The notes under the pieces: generated by a model
The model's database searches: none
What the model was told of the DNA's origin: nothing
The model's input: the letters and a program-made list of their open reading frames with translations, nothing else
Made by a program: the position numbers and the translations under genes
Shown here: in pieces, positions 41,796 through 54,606 of the stretch
Position numbering within the stretch: the first letter of the stretch is position 1
Layout: each line of letters begins with the position of its first letter
Assembly: GCA_023258975.1 (NCBI GenBank)
Contig: JAHFRD010000018.1
Span: 1-60,837 of the forward strand
DNA: 60,837 nt
DNA from: Hydrogenophilales bacterium
GTDB lineage: Bacteria > Pseudomonadota > Gammaproteobacteria > Burkholderiales > Thiobacillaceae
Reading direction: 5' to 3'

Positions 41796-42404
41796 TCACC
41801 CACGGGCGACGGCTTGCACGTTCTGGCCGACCCAGTTCCTGTCGAGACACTGCCGGAGACCTAATCGGCCCCGATGCAGCATCGTCCACAGGTTGGTCGG
41901 CGTGATCGCCAATTCCTTACAAATATATTCGGTGTCTTCCTCCATCACCTCGCGCAGCCAGAAAAGACGCCCCAGCCGGGGCGGCAGCGCATCCAGGCAA
42001 CGCTGCAGGATGGCCAGGAACTGGGAGTTCTCCAACGCGCGCACCGGATCGCCCCAGTCCGCCAGGCGCATGCTCCAGTGCCCGTCCGGCGCGAAGTCAT
42101 CATCCTGGCCGGCGTCATCCTCGACTGCGTCCGGTTCCTCCAGGGCGACCTCGCGCGCGTCATGGCGAAACGCGTCGATGATCTTGTGCTTGAGGATGCC
42201 CACCAGCCAGGTGCGTACCGAAGCGCCTCCGGAAAACCGCTCGCGCGCCTGCAATGCGGCCAGCAGCGTGTCCTGTACCGCCTCCTCCGCCTTGTGTTCG
42301 TCGCGCAGATGGGTGAGGGCGTAGCGGTAGAGGGCGGCCCCATGCTCTTCCAGCCAGTGTTCCGGCGAGTGCTGTACAGACGTATCGGCGCGACGGTCGC
42401 TCAA
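41796..42404 (-). CDS. ECF-type RNA polymerase sigma factor
   Basis: A 202-residue sigma-70 family protein with region 2 (AEEAVQDTLLAALQARERF, then SVRTWLVGILKHKIIDAFR) and region 4 (LPPRLGRLFWLREVMEEDTEYICKEL). The start is TTG at 42404 with GGGGA upstream; no ATG lies nearby. It heads the copper-peptide operon and is probably the regulator of hvfA, as in Caulobacter where an ECF factor drives bufferin genes. A good sigma-70 promoter lies just upstream. Confidence 0.9.
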   Translation of the reverse strand: MSDRRADTSVQHSPEHWLEEHGAALYRYALTHLRDEHKAEEAVQDTLLAALQARERFSGGASVRTWLVGILKHKIIDAFRHDAREVALEEPDAVEDDAGQDDDFAPDGHWSMRLADWGDPVRALENSQFLAILQRCLDALPPRLGRLFWLREVMEEDTEYICKELAITPTNLWTMLHRGRLGLRQCLDRNWVGQNVQAVARG

Positions 42405-42433
42405 GGACGATCCCCTTCCAGAATTTCGCCGCG

Positions 42434-42462
42434 ATTATCCACAGCGATAAACGCCTTGTCAG
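42434..42462 (-). promoter_or_regulatory. Predicted sigma-70 promoter of the ECF sigma operon
   Basis: On the minus strand CTGACA and GATAAT are separated by exactly 17 bp. Transcription would start near 42427, about 20 bp before the TTG start of the sigma gene. One mismatch to consensus in each hexamer. Confidence 0.6.
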
Positions 42463-42609
42463 AAAAGTGTCCGTGGCGCGGCCATGCCACGGCGGAGAAG
42501 GAGGAAAACCATGTCCTGGGTTGGTGCGCCCGATCCCGTAAACGCGGCAATGCCTTGTTTACCTTATCCATCCGCTTCGCTACCCTGACAGGACAGCCCG
42601 CCAGACAGC

Positions 42610-43374
42610 ATGCCCCCCTCCATGCAGCACGATCTGCTCACCGCCTTCAATGAATACTTCGAGCTGGTTCACGCCGACACGGATGAATTGCGGGCGCGGG
42701 TGTATCAACTGCGCCATCAGGTCTATGTGCTGGAAACCGGCTTCGAGAGCGAGGCGGACTGCCACGGCGGCGTCGATGAACAAGGCCGGCGCATTCTCCT
42801 GGAAGAAGACGAGTTCGACCCCCGTTCCGACCACTACCTGCTGCGCCACCGCCGCACCGGGATCCATGCCGCCACCACGCGCCTGATCCTGCCGATGCTC
42901 GACGCGCCTTACCCCATCGAAGTCCACTGCGCCCTGGACGCCCCCGTGAAGGAAGCGTCGATGCGCGCGCATCTGGGGGAAATCTCGCGCTTCGCCGTCT
43001 CCAAAGCCTTCAAGCGGCGCCTTGGCGAAGCCGGCAGCATCGCCGGCGTGGCCTCGGATATCGAGGTGTATTTCGGGGAACACGAACGCCGTGTGTTGCC
43101 GCATATTTCTCTGGGCCTGTTCGCCGCCGTGATGCGCATGGCGCATGAGCATCGCATCGCTTATTGCTACGCGGTCATGGAACCGGCGCTGGTTCGCCTG
43201 CTTGGACGCTTCGGCGTGGTTTTCCAGCGCATCGGGCCGGATACCGAATATCACGGCGTGCGCGTGCCCTGCTTCACCAGCGCGAACGATGTCCTGCCCA
43301 ACATCAGGCAAGTCGCGCCCCAGGTCTGGGATCTCATTACCAATCGCGGCGAGTTGTTCATCGACGTCACCTGA
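42610..43374 (+). CDS. PEP-CTERM/exosortase system-associated acyltransferase
   Basis: A 254-residue GNAT-like acyltransferase of the group found next to PEP-CTERM/exosortase loci. Typical are RARVYQLRHQVYVLETGFE near the N-terminus, the GEISRFAVSKAFKRR motif and the C-terminal MEPALVRLLGRFGV. It resembles acyl-homoserine-lactone synthases in fold. Start choice is open: ATG 42610 or 42622 (MQHDLL); the second fits homologues better. No exosortase lies in the window. It is divergent from the ECF sigma operon. Confidence 0.85.
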   Translation: MPPSMQHDLLTAFNEYFELVHADTDELRARVYQLRHQVYVLETGFESEADCHGGVDEQGRRILLEEDEFDPRSDHYLLRHRRTGIHAATTRLILPMLDAPYPIEVHCALDAPVKEASMRAHLGEISRFAVSKAFKRRLGEAGSIAGVASDIEVYFGEHERRVLPHISLGLFAAVMRMAHEHRIAYCYAVMEPALVRLLGRFGVVFQRIGPDTEYHGVRVPCFTSANDVLPNIRQVAPQVWDLITNRGELFIDVT

Positions 43375-43431
43375 CCCATCCTCCCTTCCCGCTCGCGGCT
43401 CACTCTTTCAACAACTCACCAGCAAATCATC

Positions 43432-45471
43432 ATGACCACACCCCAAGACATCCGCACCCTGGCCCTGGTCGGCCACGGCGGCGCCGGCAAGACCAGCCTG
43501 ATCGAAGCCCTGCTCGCGGCGGCCGGCGCCATCCCCGCCGCCGGATCGGTGGAGCGCGGCAACACCGTTTGCGATTACGACGCGCTGGAAAAAACCCATC
43601 AGCATTCGATCAAGGTCGCCGTCGCGCATCTCGACCATCAAGACACCCGCGTCAACCTGCTCGACACGCCCGGCTATCCCGATTTCATGGGCCAGGCCAT
43701 GTGCGCGCTGGACGCCATCGAAACCGCCGTGGTGGTGATCGACCCGAAGAAGGGCCTGGAACTCACCGCCCACCGCATGATGCACTGGGCGCAGACGCGC
43801 AAGCTGTGCCGCATGATCGTGGTCAACAAGATCGACACGGATGAACTCGACCTGCCCGCGTTACTGGCGGAAATCCAGACCGCGTTCGGCCGCGAGTGCC
43901 TGCCCATCAACCTGCCGGCCGGCGGCGGCACGAAAGTCACCGATTGTTTCTTCAATCCCGGCGGCGAATCCGATTTTTCTTCGGTGGCGGACGCCCACCA
44001 GGCATTGGTCGATCAGGTCGTGGAAGTCGACGAGGACCTGATGAACCTCTACCTGGAACAAGGCGAGGTGGCGCCGGAGCAACTGCACGCCCCGTTCGAG
44101 AAAGCCCTGCGCGAAAACCATCTGGTGCCGGTGTGCTTCGTTTCCGCCAGCACGGGCGCCGGCATTCCCGAATTGCTCGATGTGATCGCCAGGTTGTTGC
44201 CCAACCCCGCCGAGGGCAACCCGCCCCTGTTCGCGCAAGGCGAGGGAGAAACGGCGCAGCCCCTGCGCGCGGAGCCGGATCCGGACAAACATGTCCTGGC
44301 CCACGTATTCAAGGTGGAAATCGACCCCTATGTCGGCAAGACCGCCATGTTCCGCGTGTATCAGGGCACGGTCACTGCGGATTCGCAGCTCTACATCGGG
44401 GAATCGCGCAAGCCGTTCAAGGTCAACCACCTGTACCGCCTCCAGGGCAAACAGATGGAGGAAGTCAAAACCTGCATCCCCGGTGACCTCTGCGCCGTGG
44501 CCAAGATCGACGACCTCGGCTTCGACGCCGTGCTGCACGACGCCCCGGAAGACGACCACATCCACATGCGGCCGCTCGACTTCCCGCACGCCGTCTACGG
44601 CCTGGCGGTGAAGCCGAAGAAGCAGAACGAAGTCGACAAGCTTTCCGACATCCTGCACCGCCTGCGCGCGGAAGACCCCGGCCTGCACATCGAGCACGAC
44701 CCCACCACGCATGAAGCCGTGATTCGCGGCCAGGGCGAAAACCACCTGAAATTCGTCCTGGAAAAAATGCGCGAGCAGTTCCGCCTGGAAGTGGACACCC
44801 ACCCGCCCACCATCCCCTACCGCGAGACCATCACCAAGCCGGCCGAGGGCCACTACCGGCACAAGAAGCAGACCGGCGGCGCCGGCCAGTTTGGCGAGGT
44901 CTATCTGCGTATCGAGCCCCTGCCGCGCGGCGCCGGCTTTGAATTCGTCGATGCCGTGAAAGGCGGCGTCATCCCCGGCCCCTTCATCACCGCCGTGGAA
45001 AAAGGCGTGCGCCAGGCGATGGAACAGGGCGCGGTCGCCGGTTTCCCCATGCAGGACGTGCGCACCACCGTCTACGACGGCAAGAGCCACGCCGTGGACG
45101 GCAAGGAAATCGCCTTCGTCACCGCCGGCAAGAAAGCCTTCCAGGAAGCCGCCGCGCAGGCACGCCCGGTGGTGCTGGAACCCATCGTCAACGTTCAGCT
45201 GACCGCGCCCGAGGAAGCCATCGGCGATGTCAGCGGCGACTTCTCCGGACGCCGCGGCCAGATCACCGGCCATGAGAGTGGGCGCGGCGGCATGCTCATC
45301 GTCAGCGGCCAGGCGCCACTCGCCGAACTGGAAAACCTGCAATCGCGGCTCAAGGCGCTCACCGGCGGCCAGGGCTCCTACACCCTGGAATTCAGCCACC
45401 ATGAGCAAGTGCCGCCCAATGTGCAACAGCAACTGGCCGCCGCCTTCAAACCGGCGCGCGACGAGCAGTAA
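43432..45471 (+). CDS. Elongation factor G-like translational GTPase
   Basis: A 679-residue EF-G paralogue with all five EF-G domains. The G1 motif is GHGGAGKTS (residues 14-22) instead of the GHIDAGKT of canonical EF-G; DTPGYPDF and NKID are normal. This variant marks the EF-G-II/FusA2-like group, whose role (translocation, recycling or a stress function) varies. It is not beside rpsL-rpsG-tuf, so the main fusA is probably elsewhere. A GIY-YIG gene starts 4 bp after the stop. Confidence 0.88.
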   Translation: MTTPQDIRTLALVGHGGAGKTSLIEALLAAAGAIPAAGSVERGNTVCDYDALEKTHQHSIKVAVAHLDHQDTRVNLLDTPGYPDFMGQAMCALDAIETAVVVIDPKKGLELTAHRMMHWAQTRKLCRMIVVNKIDTDELDLPALLAEIQTAFGRECLPINLPAGGGTKVTDCFFNPGGESDFSSVADAHQALVDQVVEVDEDLMNLYLEQGEVAPEQLHAPFEKALRENHLVPVCFVSASTGAGIPELLDVIARLLPNPAEGNPPLFAQGEGETAQPLRAEPDPDKHVLAHVFKVEIDPYVGKTAMFRVYQGTVTADSQLYIGESRKPFKVNHLYRLQGKQMEEVKTCIPGDLCAVAKIDDLGFDAVLHDAPEDDHIHMRPLDFPHAVYGLAVKPKKQNEVDKLSDILHRLRAEDPGLHIEHDPTTHEAVIRGQGENHLKFVLEKMREQFRLEVDTHPPTIPYRETITKPAEGHYRHKKQTGGAGQFGEVYLRIEPLPRGAGFEFVDAVKGGVIPGPFITAVEKGVRQAMEQGAVAGFPMQDVRTTVYDGKSHAVDGKEIAFVTAGKKAFQEAAAQARPVVLEPIVNVQLTAPEEAIGDVSGDFSGRRGQITGHESGRGGMLIVSGQAPLAELENLQSRLKALTGGQGSYTLEFSHHEQVPPNVQQQLAAAFKPARDEQ

Positions 45472-45475
45472 GCAC

Positions 45476-46900
<1,425 letters not shown>

Positions 46901-47072
46901 TTGGAGTGGTGGGCCTGGTCCAAGCGCGCCACGCCGAGACCCGCAAAGCCTGGCCCGTGGTTGCAAGCCTTGCCCTGCGGGGAAGCAGTCTCAGACCGCG
47001 TGATGCGCCACACGCCGAAGCGCCCCGGCCAGCATTCCCGGTTAAAATTCACGCCCTTTTTGTCCCTCCTCG

Positions 47073-49841
<2,769 letters not shown>

Positions 49842-49856
49842 TCCAACCCACTCACA

Positions 49857-49885
49857 TAAAAAAGCCGGCTTGCGCCGGCTTTTTT
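49857..49885. terminator. Bidirectional terminator between acnA and lemA
   Basis: A GCCGGC/GCCGGC stem with a 4-base loop is flanked by six A before and six T after. It works on both strands and lies 16 bp after acnA and 12 bp after lemA. Confidence 0.9.
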
Positions 49886-49896
49886 CATGGAACCTT

Positions 49897-50502
49897 TCAC
49901 GGGGTTCGGCCGCCGCCGAAATCCACCGTGGGCGGTTTGGCCAACGCTTTCTCATTCTCCACGGTGAAATTCGGCTTGGTCTGATGGCCGAACAACCTCG
50001 CGGTGAGATTGCTGGGGAAGGTGCGCACGGTCACGTTGTATTCCTGCACGGTCTTGATGTAACGGTTGCGGGCGACGGTGATGCGGTTCTCGGTGCCCTC
50101 CAGTTGCGCCTGCAAATCGCGGAAGCCGGCATCGGCCTTGAGCTGGGGGTAGTTTTCCGAAACCACCAGCAGGCGCGAGAGCGCGCCGGAAAGTTCACCC
50201 TGGGCGGCCTGGAATTTCTCCAGAGCGGCGGGATCATTGAGCAATTCCGGCGTGGCGGCGATCTGGCCGACGCGGGCGCGCGCCGCCGTCACCTCGGTCA
50301 GCACCTTGGCCTCGTGTGCCGCATAACCCTTCACCGTGTTGACCAGATTGGGCACCAGGTCGGCGCGCCGCTGGTACTGGTTGAGCACTTCCGACCAACC
50401 CGCCTTGATGGCCTCGTCCTGAACCTGCAAGGTGTTGTAGCCGCAGCCGGAAAGGCTGGATAGTGTCAGAAACATTGCATATACAATCAATAGCTTGCGC
50501 AT
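49897..50502 (-). CDS. lemA: LemA-family lipoprotein
   Basis: A 201-residue LemA protein: a predicted lipobox (LSGC, about residues 17-20) after a short signal, then long helices (LNQYQRRADLVPNLVNTVKGYAAHE and the ARNRYIKTVQEYN motif). LemA genes are usually followed by TPM-domain (YgcG) genes; none is present here. The function is unknown, probably an envelope scaffold or tethering role. It is monocistronic: a terminator lies downstream, and the glycosylase gene ends 82 bp upstream. Confidence 0.9.
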   Translation of the reverse strand: MRKLLIVYAMFLTLSSLSGCGYNTLQVQDEAIKAGWSEVLNQYQRRADLVPNLVNTVKGYAAHEAKVLTEVTAARARVGQIAATPELLNDPAALEKFQAAQGELSGALSRLLVVSENYPQLKADAGFRDLQAQLEGTENRITVARNRYIKTVQEYNVTVRTFPSNLTARLFGHQTKPNFTVENEKALAKPPTVDFGGGRTP

Positions 50503-50583
50503 GGTTTCTCCTAATAAACATAAACATTTGCCTTGCCATGATACGTTGGGTAGGCCGCGTCCTGGCCAACCGCCCTGGCCAAC

Positions 50584-51912
50584 CTATGCCCGCAAATTTT
50601 TCATGGTGCCGGCGGCCAGCACCAGGTCTTCCCAGGCTTTGGCCTTGTCCGCCGGGCTGCGCAACAGATAGGCGGGATGATAGGTCACCACCAGGGGCAG
50701 GCCGCGATACTGGTGCACCCGCCCGCGCAACTTGCCGATGGGAGTATCGGTGCGCAGCAGGTTTTGCGCGGCGATGCGACCGACCGCGACGATGATTTTG
50801 GGTTGGATCAGATCGATTTGCCGTTCCAGATAGGGCAGACAGGCGGCGACTTCCTCCGGCCTCGGATCACGATTGCCGGGCGGGCGCGATTTCAGGACGT
50901 TGGCGATGTAGACGTTCTCGCCGCGCTTCAGCCGCAGGGCGCCGAGCATGGCGTCGAGCAACTTGCCGGCCTGGCCGACAAAGGGCTCGCCCTGGCGATC
51001 CTCGTCCGCCCCCGGTGCCTCGCCGATGAACAGCCAGTCGGCGTGGATGTCGCCCACGCCCGGAACGCCCTGGGTACGGGTCTTGTGCAGGTCGCAGAGG
51101 GTGCAGGATTTGATGGTGGCACGCAGGGTATCCCAATCCATAACGGAGACGTCGGCAACGGGCCGGCGAGACGCCGGCGCTACAGTGTCCGCGTCGTGAG
51201 GCGGAACCTGTAGCGCCGGCGTCTCGCCAGCGTCTTTCCAGCAACTTCCCCAACGAAAAGCGGTTTCCTCCGCGCACAGCCCCGCCTTGACCGGATTCCG
51301 CCGGACATAGGCGGCCAGTGCCTGCATTTCGTCATCGTCCCGCACCACCCGGTCGAAACTCTCGTGCTGCCACAGTGTCCCGGTTCGCCCCAACAAGTCA
51401 TTGATTTTGTGCGCGGCCCAGGATTTCACGCTGTGCAGGATCTCGCTCAACGCATGGTTGGCCAGCGGCGTCAGCAGCAGATGCACATGGTTGGGCATGA
51501 CCACGTATTCATGCAGGGTGTAGCGGCTGTCGGCATGGTTGGTCAGCGCCCGTTGCACGATCTCCGCCACCTCAGGCCGCGTGAGGAGACACTCTCCGGC
51601 ACCTTGATCGAGATAGCGTTCCGTATTCCGCGCCCGCTCGGTTTCCGGAGCCTCCGCCCAGGATTCCAGCACAGCCGCCGGCAGGCTATCGGCGAGGCGG
51701 AAGGTGACGAAGTAGGTCGCGCCTTCCGCCTTGGTGTGGGGGAGGTAACCCCGCGTATGGATGCCTTGACTCAGGTGCGCGCGTGAAGACGCCGGCGAGG
51801 GCGCCGGCGCTACATCCGTCTCACGCGCTGGCGAGGCGGGTGCGGCTCCCTTCAGCCGCCACACCGGAAGCAGCCCAAGTTCCCGGTGGCAATCTTCGCG
51901 CGAGAGCGTCAC
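50584..51912 (-). CDS. Family 4 uracil-DNA glycosylase with an in-frame RAYT transposase insertion
   Basis: This 442-codon ORF starts at a GTG overlapping the rimI stop. Residues 1-30 (MTLSREDCHRELGLLPVWRL) match the N-terminus of betaproteobacterial UDGs. Residues about 46-226 form a complete REP-associated tyrosine transposase (YVVMPNHVHLLL and the catalytic-Tyr segment AAYVRRNPVKAGL). Residues 257-442 are the glycosylase: GEAPGADEDRQGEP and the VTYHPAYLL motif. Type C repeats flank the RAYT and are translated (VAPAS, ETPAL). Fe-S ligands are C270, C273 and C358, but the third is Ser342 (VLKSRPPGNR) where family members usually have Cys. Whether the fusion is expressed or active is open. 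Confidence 0.88.
   Translation of the reverse strand: MTLSREDCHRELGLLPVWRLKGAAPASPARETDVAPAPSPASSRAHLSQGIHTRGYLPHTKAEGATYFVTFRLADSLPAAVLESWAEAPETERARNTERYLDQGAGECLLTRPEVAEIVQRALTNHADSRYTLHEYVVMPNHVHLLLTPLANHALSEILHSVKSWAAHKINDLLGRTGTLWQHESFDRVVRDDDEMQALAAYVRRNPVKAGLCAEETAFRWGSCWKDAGETPALQVPPHDADTVAPASRRPVADVSVMDWDTLRATIKSCTLCDLHKTRTQGVPGVGDIHADWLFIGEAPGADEDRQGEPFVGQAGKLLDAMLGALRLKRGENVYIANVLKSRPPGNRDPRPEEVAACLPYLERQIDLIQPKIIVAVGRIAAQNLLRTDTPIGKLRGRVHQYRGLPLVVTYHPAYLLRSPADKAKAWEDLVLAAGTMKNLRA
51162..51813 (-). mobile_element. RAYT (Y1 transposase) with flanking REP sequences inside the glycosylase gene
   Basis: The transposase body is at about 51235-51777 on the minus strand. It is bounded by type C repeats at 51791-51813, 51210-51231 and 51162-51183. 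The HxH metal site (PNHVHLLL) and the Tyr in AYVRRNP are intact. RAYTs are normally single-copy and move REP sequences. The whole segment keeps the host frame open. Confidence 0.85.
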
Positions 51913-52373
51913 AGGATCATCCGCATGACCAGCGCGTCTTCGCGTCCGTGGTCGGCCGGATAGTAGTCGCGGCGCAGGGCGATGCCGTCGAAGCCGATGC
52001 GTTCATACAGGTTCACGGCGCGGGTGTTGGAAGGGCGTACTTCCAGATAGAGCGCTTCGGTGGCGTGGTGGCGGGCGGTGTCGATGAGATGCTCGATCAG
52101 CGAGCGGCCGAATCCGCGCCCCTGCCAGGCCGGGGCGATGCAGCAGTTGAGGATGTGCCCCTCGCCCACCGCCATCATCATTACCCAGTAACCGGCCAAC
52201 GCGCCTTCCACTTCCCCCACCCAGGAGGAGTAGCCCGAATCCAGACAATCGCGGAAATTTCCCAGGGTCCAGGGATAGGGGTAGGACGCCCGTTCGATCT
52301 TGATTAGCGTCGCCAGGTCTTCCTCGCGCATCGGCCGGAAATCCATTTCCAGCGGTTTCAACAGCGCGTTCAT
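51909..52373 (-). CDS. rimI: Ribosomal protein S18-alanine N-acetyltransferase
   Basis: A 154-residue GNAT acetyltransferase. The family contains ERASYPYPWTLGNFRDCL near the N-terminus and the acetyl-CoA site CIAPAWQGRGFGRSLIEHLI. The C-terminal EVRPSNTRAVNLYERIGF motif is typical of RimI. It lies between tsaB and the glycosylase with ATGA-type overlaps on both sides, the usual tsaB-rimI order. RimI acetylates the N-terminal alanine of ribosomal protein S18. Confidence 0.93.
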   Translation of the reverse strand: MNALLKPLEMDFRPMREEDLATLIKIERASYPYPWTLGNFRDCLDSGYSSWVGEVEGALAGYWVMMMAVGEGHILNCCIAPAWQGRGFGRSLIEHLIDTARHHATEALYLEVRPSNTRAVNLYERIGFDGIALRRDYYPADHGREDALVMRMIL

Positions 52374-53107
52374 CGTTCACACACTTTGAGCGCGACCTTG
52401 TTGCGCACATACAGCGGTTCCGCCGTTTCCGGCGCGGCGAATTCTCCGGCGGCGTAACGCGGTGCGGCCAATCGGACGATGGCGCGGGCGTGTGGAATGG
52501 CGTCTGATACGGTGCATATAAGCCGTCCCTCCATGCGCTCGCGCAATGCCGGATAAGCGGCGAAACCGGGGCCGGCACCGATGCAGGCGGTACTTTCCGG
52601 GAACGGCGCGGCTTCTGGCGGGCAGACCACGGGGCCGGTGAGGGCACGCCAGCCTGGCCCTTCGCGCCGATACAACGCGGCGTAGACCTCGTTCATGCGC
52701 GCATCCAGGCAGGCCAGCACTTCGTGCACTCTCCCCGCGGGGGATCTCGACGCTCCCCTCTCCTGCGGGCGGGAGAGGGGCTGGGGGTGAGGGGAATTCC
52801 CCGCCTCCTCGGCCAGCGCCTCCAGGGTGGAAATGCCCAATACCGGCAGATCGGCGCCCAATGCCAGGCCCTGCGCCACGCCACAGGCGATGCGCAGGCC
52901 GGTGAAGGAGCCTGGCCCCATGCCATAGGCGAGACCATCGAGCTGGCGGTAACCGATACCGGCCTCGGCCAGCAGTTCGCCCAGCATGGGCGTGAGCAGT
53001 TCGGAATGTTTTTGCCCGGCATGCGCGGCGCGAAAGCGCACCTCGCCGTCGATGAACAACGCGGCGGAACACCATTCGCTGGCGGTATCGAAGGCGAGGA
53101 GCTTCAA
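52370..53107 (-). CDS. tsaB: tRNA threonylcarbamoyladenosine biosynthesis protein TsaB
   Basis: TsaB works with TsaD and TsaE to make t6A37 in tRNAs. The protein (245 residues from TTG 53107) has the ASKHA-type DTASEWCSAALF start and the YGMGPGSFTGLRIACGVAQGLAL core. The codon at 53107 is TTG; the frame upstream is repeat DNA. After ALAEEAG the protein reads NSPHPQPLSRPQERGASRSP, which is the translation of a type B palindromic repeat, before returning to HEVLACLDARMNEVY. The repeat keeps the frame, so the protein is probably longer than usual but intact. rimI overlaps its stop. Confidence 0.9.
   Translation of the reverse strand: MKLLAFDTASEWCSAALFIDGEVRFRAAHAGQKHSELLTPMLGELLAEAGIGYRQLDGLAYGMGPGSFTGLRIACGVAQGLALGADLPVLGISTLEALAEEAGNSPHPQPLSRPQERGASRSPAGRVHEVLACLDARMNEVYAALYRREGPGWRALTGPVVCPPEAAPFPESTACIGAGPGFAAYPALRERMEGRLICTVSDAIPHARAIVRLAAPRYAAGEFAAPETAEPLYVRNKVALKVCER
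52752..52793. repeat. Type B palindromic repeat inside tsaB
   Basis: CTCCCCTCTCCTGCGGGC and then GGGAGAGGGGCTGGGGGTGAGGG form a hairpin-prone unit. It matches 54607-54648 in inverted orientation and the pair at 45716-45872. It is in frame and translated. Confidence 0.88.
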
Positions 53108-53123
53108 ACGGCGCCCCCGAAAT

Positions 53124-53220
53124 GTAGCGCCGGCATCCCTGCCGGCTTTTCCAGGCATACAAAAGACGCCGGCAAGGCCCTGAAGGACACCGTCCCTGCG
53201 GGACATAATGCCGGCGCTAC
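53124..53220. repeat. Cluster of type C REP-like repeats upstream of tsaB
   Basis: GTAGCGCCGGCATCCCTGCC at 53124-53143 faces a copy ending ATGCCGGCGCTAC at 53208-53220, with a GACGCCGGCAAGG half-copy between. The cluster fills the 133-bp gap between DUF1015 and tsaB. Confidence 0.8.
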
Positions 53221-53240
53221 ACGGTGCTCGCGCGCGGATT

Positions 53241-54515
53241 TCACAGCAGATGTGAAGCCAGACCGTCTGCCAGCTTGGGCTCGAACCAGGTGGATTTCGG
53301 CGGCATGACTTCGTTGGCGTCGGCCACGGCCATCAGGTCTTCCATACTGGTGGCGTGCAGCGAGAGGGCCAGGGCCATTTCGCCGGAATCGACCCGTTTT
53401 TCCAGGCCGCCCAGGCCACGGATGCCGCCGACGAAGTCGATGCGCTTGTCGCGGCGCGGGTCGTCGATGCCCAGGATGGGCGCGATCAGGTTGTTCTGCA
53501 GCAGGCTGACATCGAGCCGCCCGACCGGGTCGGCGGGAATCAGGTCGGCGCGGATGGTGAGTTTCATCCAGCGGCCGTTGAGGTAGAGGCCGAACTCGCC
53601 GGGAGCGGCGGGCTTCACAGCCTCGTTCGCCATCTCGATCATGAAGTTTTCCGCGACTTTCTCCATGAAGGCCGGCTCGGACAGGCCGTTCAAGTCCTTG
53701 ATGACGCGGTTGTAATCGAAGATGCGCATCTGGTGATGCGGAAAGATCACCGAGAGGAAGGCGTTGTACGGCTCCGCGCCGGTATGGGCCGCGCCTTTTG
53801 CCAAACTCGCCGCCTTGCGCGTGGCGCAAATGCGGCTGGCGGAAGCGGAACGGTGATGGCCGTCGGCGATGTAGAGCGCCGGCATGGCGTCGAACAACTC
53901 GGTCAGGCGCGCGATGGCTGCGGCGTCGCGGATCACCCAAAGGGTGTGGCGCACGCCGCTGCCGGCCACGCCCTCGCCGATGCCGTCGGAATCCGGCGTG
54001 CCCTGGGTGGCGGCGGCGAGGATGGCGTCCACTTCCGGCGCGCTCGGGTAGGCCAGCAGCACCGGGCCGGTCTGGGCGTCGAGCGCCTCGATCTGGCGCA
54101 CGCGGTCGTCTTCCTTGTCGGGCCGGGTGAACTCGTGTTTGCGGATGCGGTTGGTGTCGTAGTCGGCGACGCTGGCGGCGGCCACCAGTCCCACCTGGAC
54201 ATGCTCGCCCATCACCAGGCGATAGGCGTAGTAGCAGGCCTGCTCGTCCTGTTTCAGCACCCCGGCGGCGATCATTTTTTGCAGGTTTTCCGCGCCCTTG
54301 GCGTACACCTCCGACGCGTAGGGATCGGTGCCGGAGGGCAGGTCGATCTCCGGCTTGGAGATGTGCAGGAAACTCCACGGCCGGCCTTCGGCGAGCACCC
54401 GCGCTTCCTCGGTATTGAGCACGTCATAAGGCGGCGCGATCACTTCCGGGGCGCGGCCGGGGGCGGGGCGCAGGGCGGCGAAGGGGGAAACGAGCGAGGG
54501 ACGAAACTGCGTCAT
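53241..54515 (-). CDS. DUF1015 family protein
   Basis: A 424-residue protein of the conserved DUF1015 family, found across bacteria and archaea, with unknown function. Family segments are RPAPGRAPEVIAPPYDVL at the start, YIADGHHRSASAS in the middle and NEVMPPKSTWFEPKL near the end. The start at 54515 has AGGA upstream. It often occurs near serine-biosynthesis genes, but none is here. The DGHHR motif may be an active or metal site; this is only a suggestion. Confidence 0.88.
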   Translation of the reverse strand: MTQFRPSLVSPFAALRPAPGRAPEVIAPPYDVLNTEEARVLAEGRPWSFLHISKPEIDLPSGTDPYASEVYAKGAENLQKMIAAGVLKQDEQACYYAYRLVMGEHVQVGLVAAASVADYDTNRIRKHEFTRPDKEDDRVRQIEALDAQTGPVLLAYPSAPEVDAILAAATQGTPDSDGIGEGVAGSGVRHTLWVIRDAAAIARLTELFDAMPALYIADGHHRSASASRICATRKAASLAKGAAHTGAEPYNAFLSVIFPHHQMRIFDYNRVIKDLNGLSEPAFMEKVAENFMIEMANEAVKPAAPGEFGLYLNGRWMKLTIRADLIPADPVGRLDVSLLQNNLIAPILGIDDPRRDKRIDFVGGIRGLGGLEKRVDSGEMALALSLHATSMEDLMAVADANEVMPPKSTWFEPKLADGLASHLL

Positions 54516-54606
54516 GGGGTTTTCCTGGCCAGAAAAATGGCGCATTTTAACGGACATGGCGGATGATGCCGCCACGGAAAATGAACGTCTTCCCGCCGTG
54601 TCCGTT

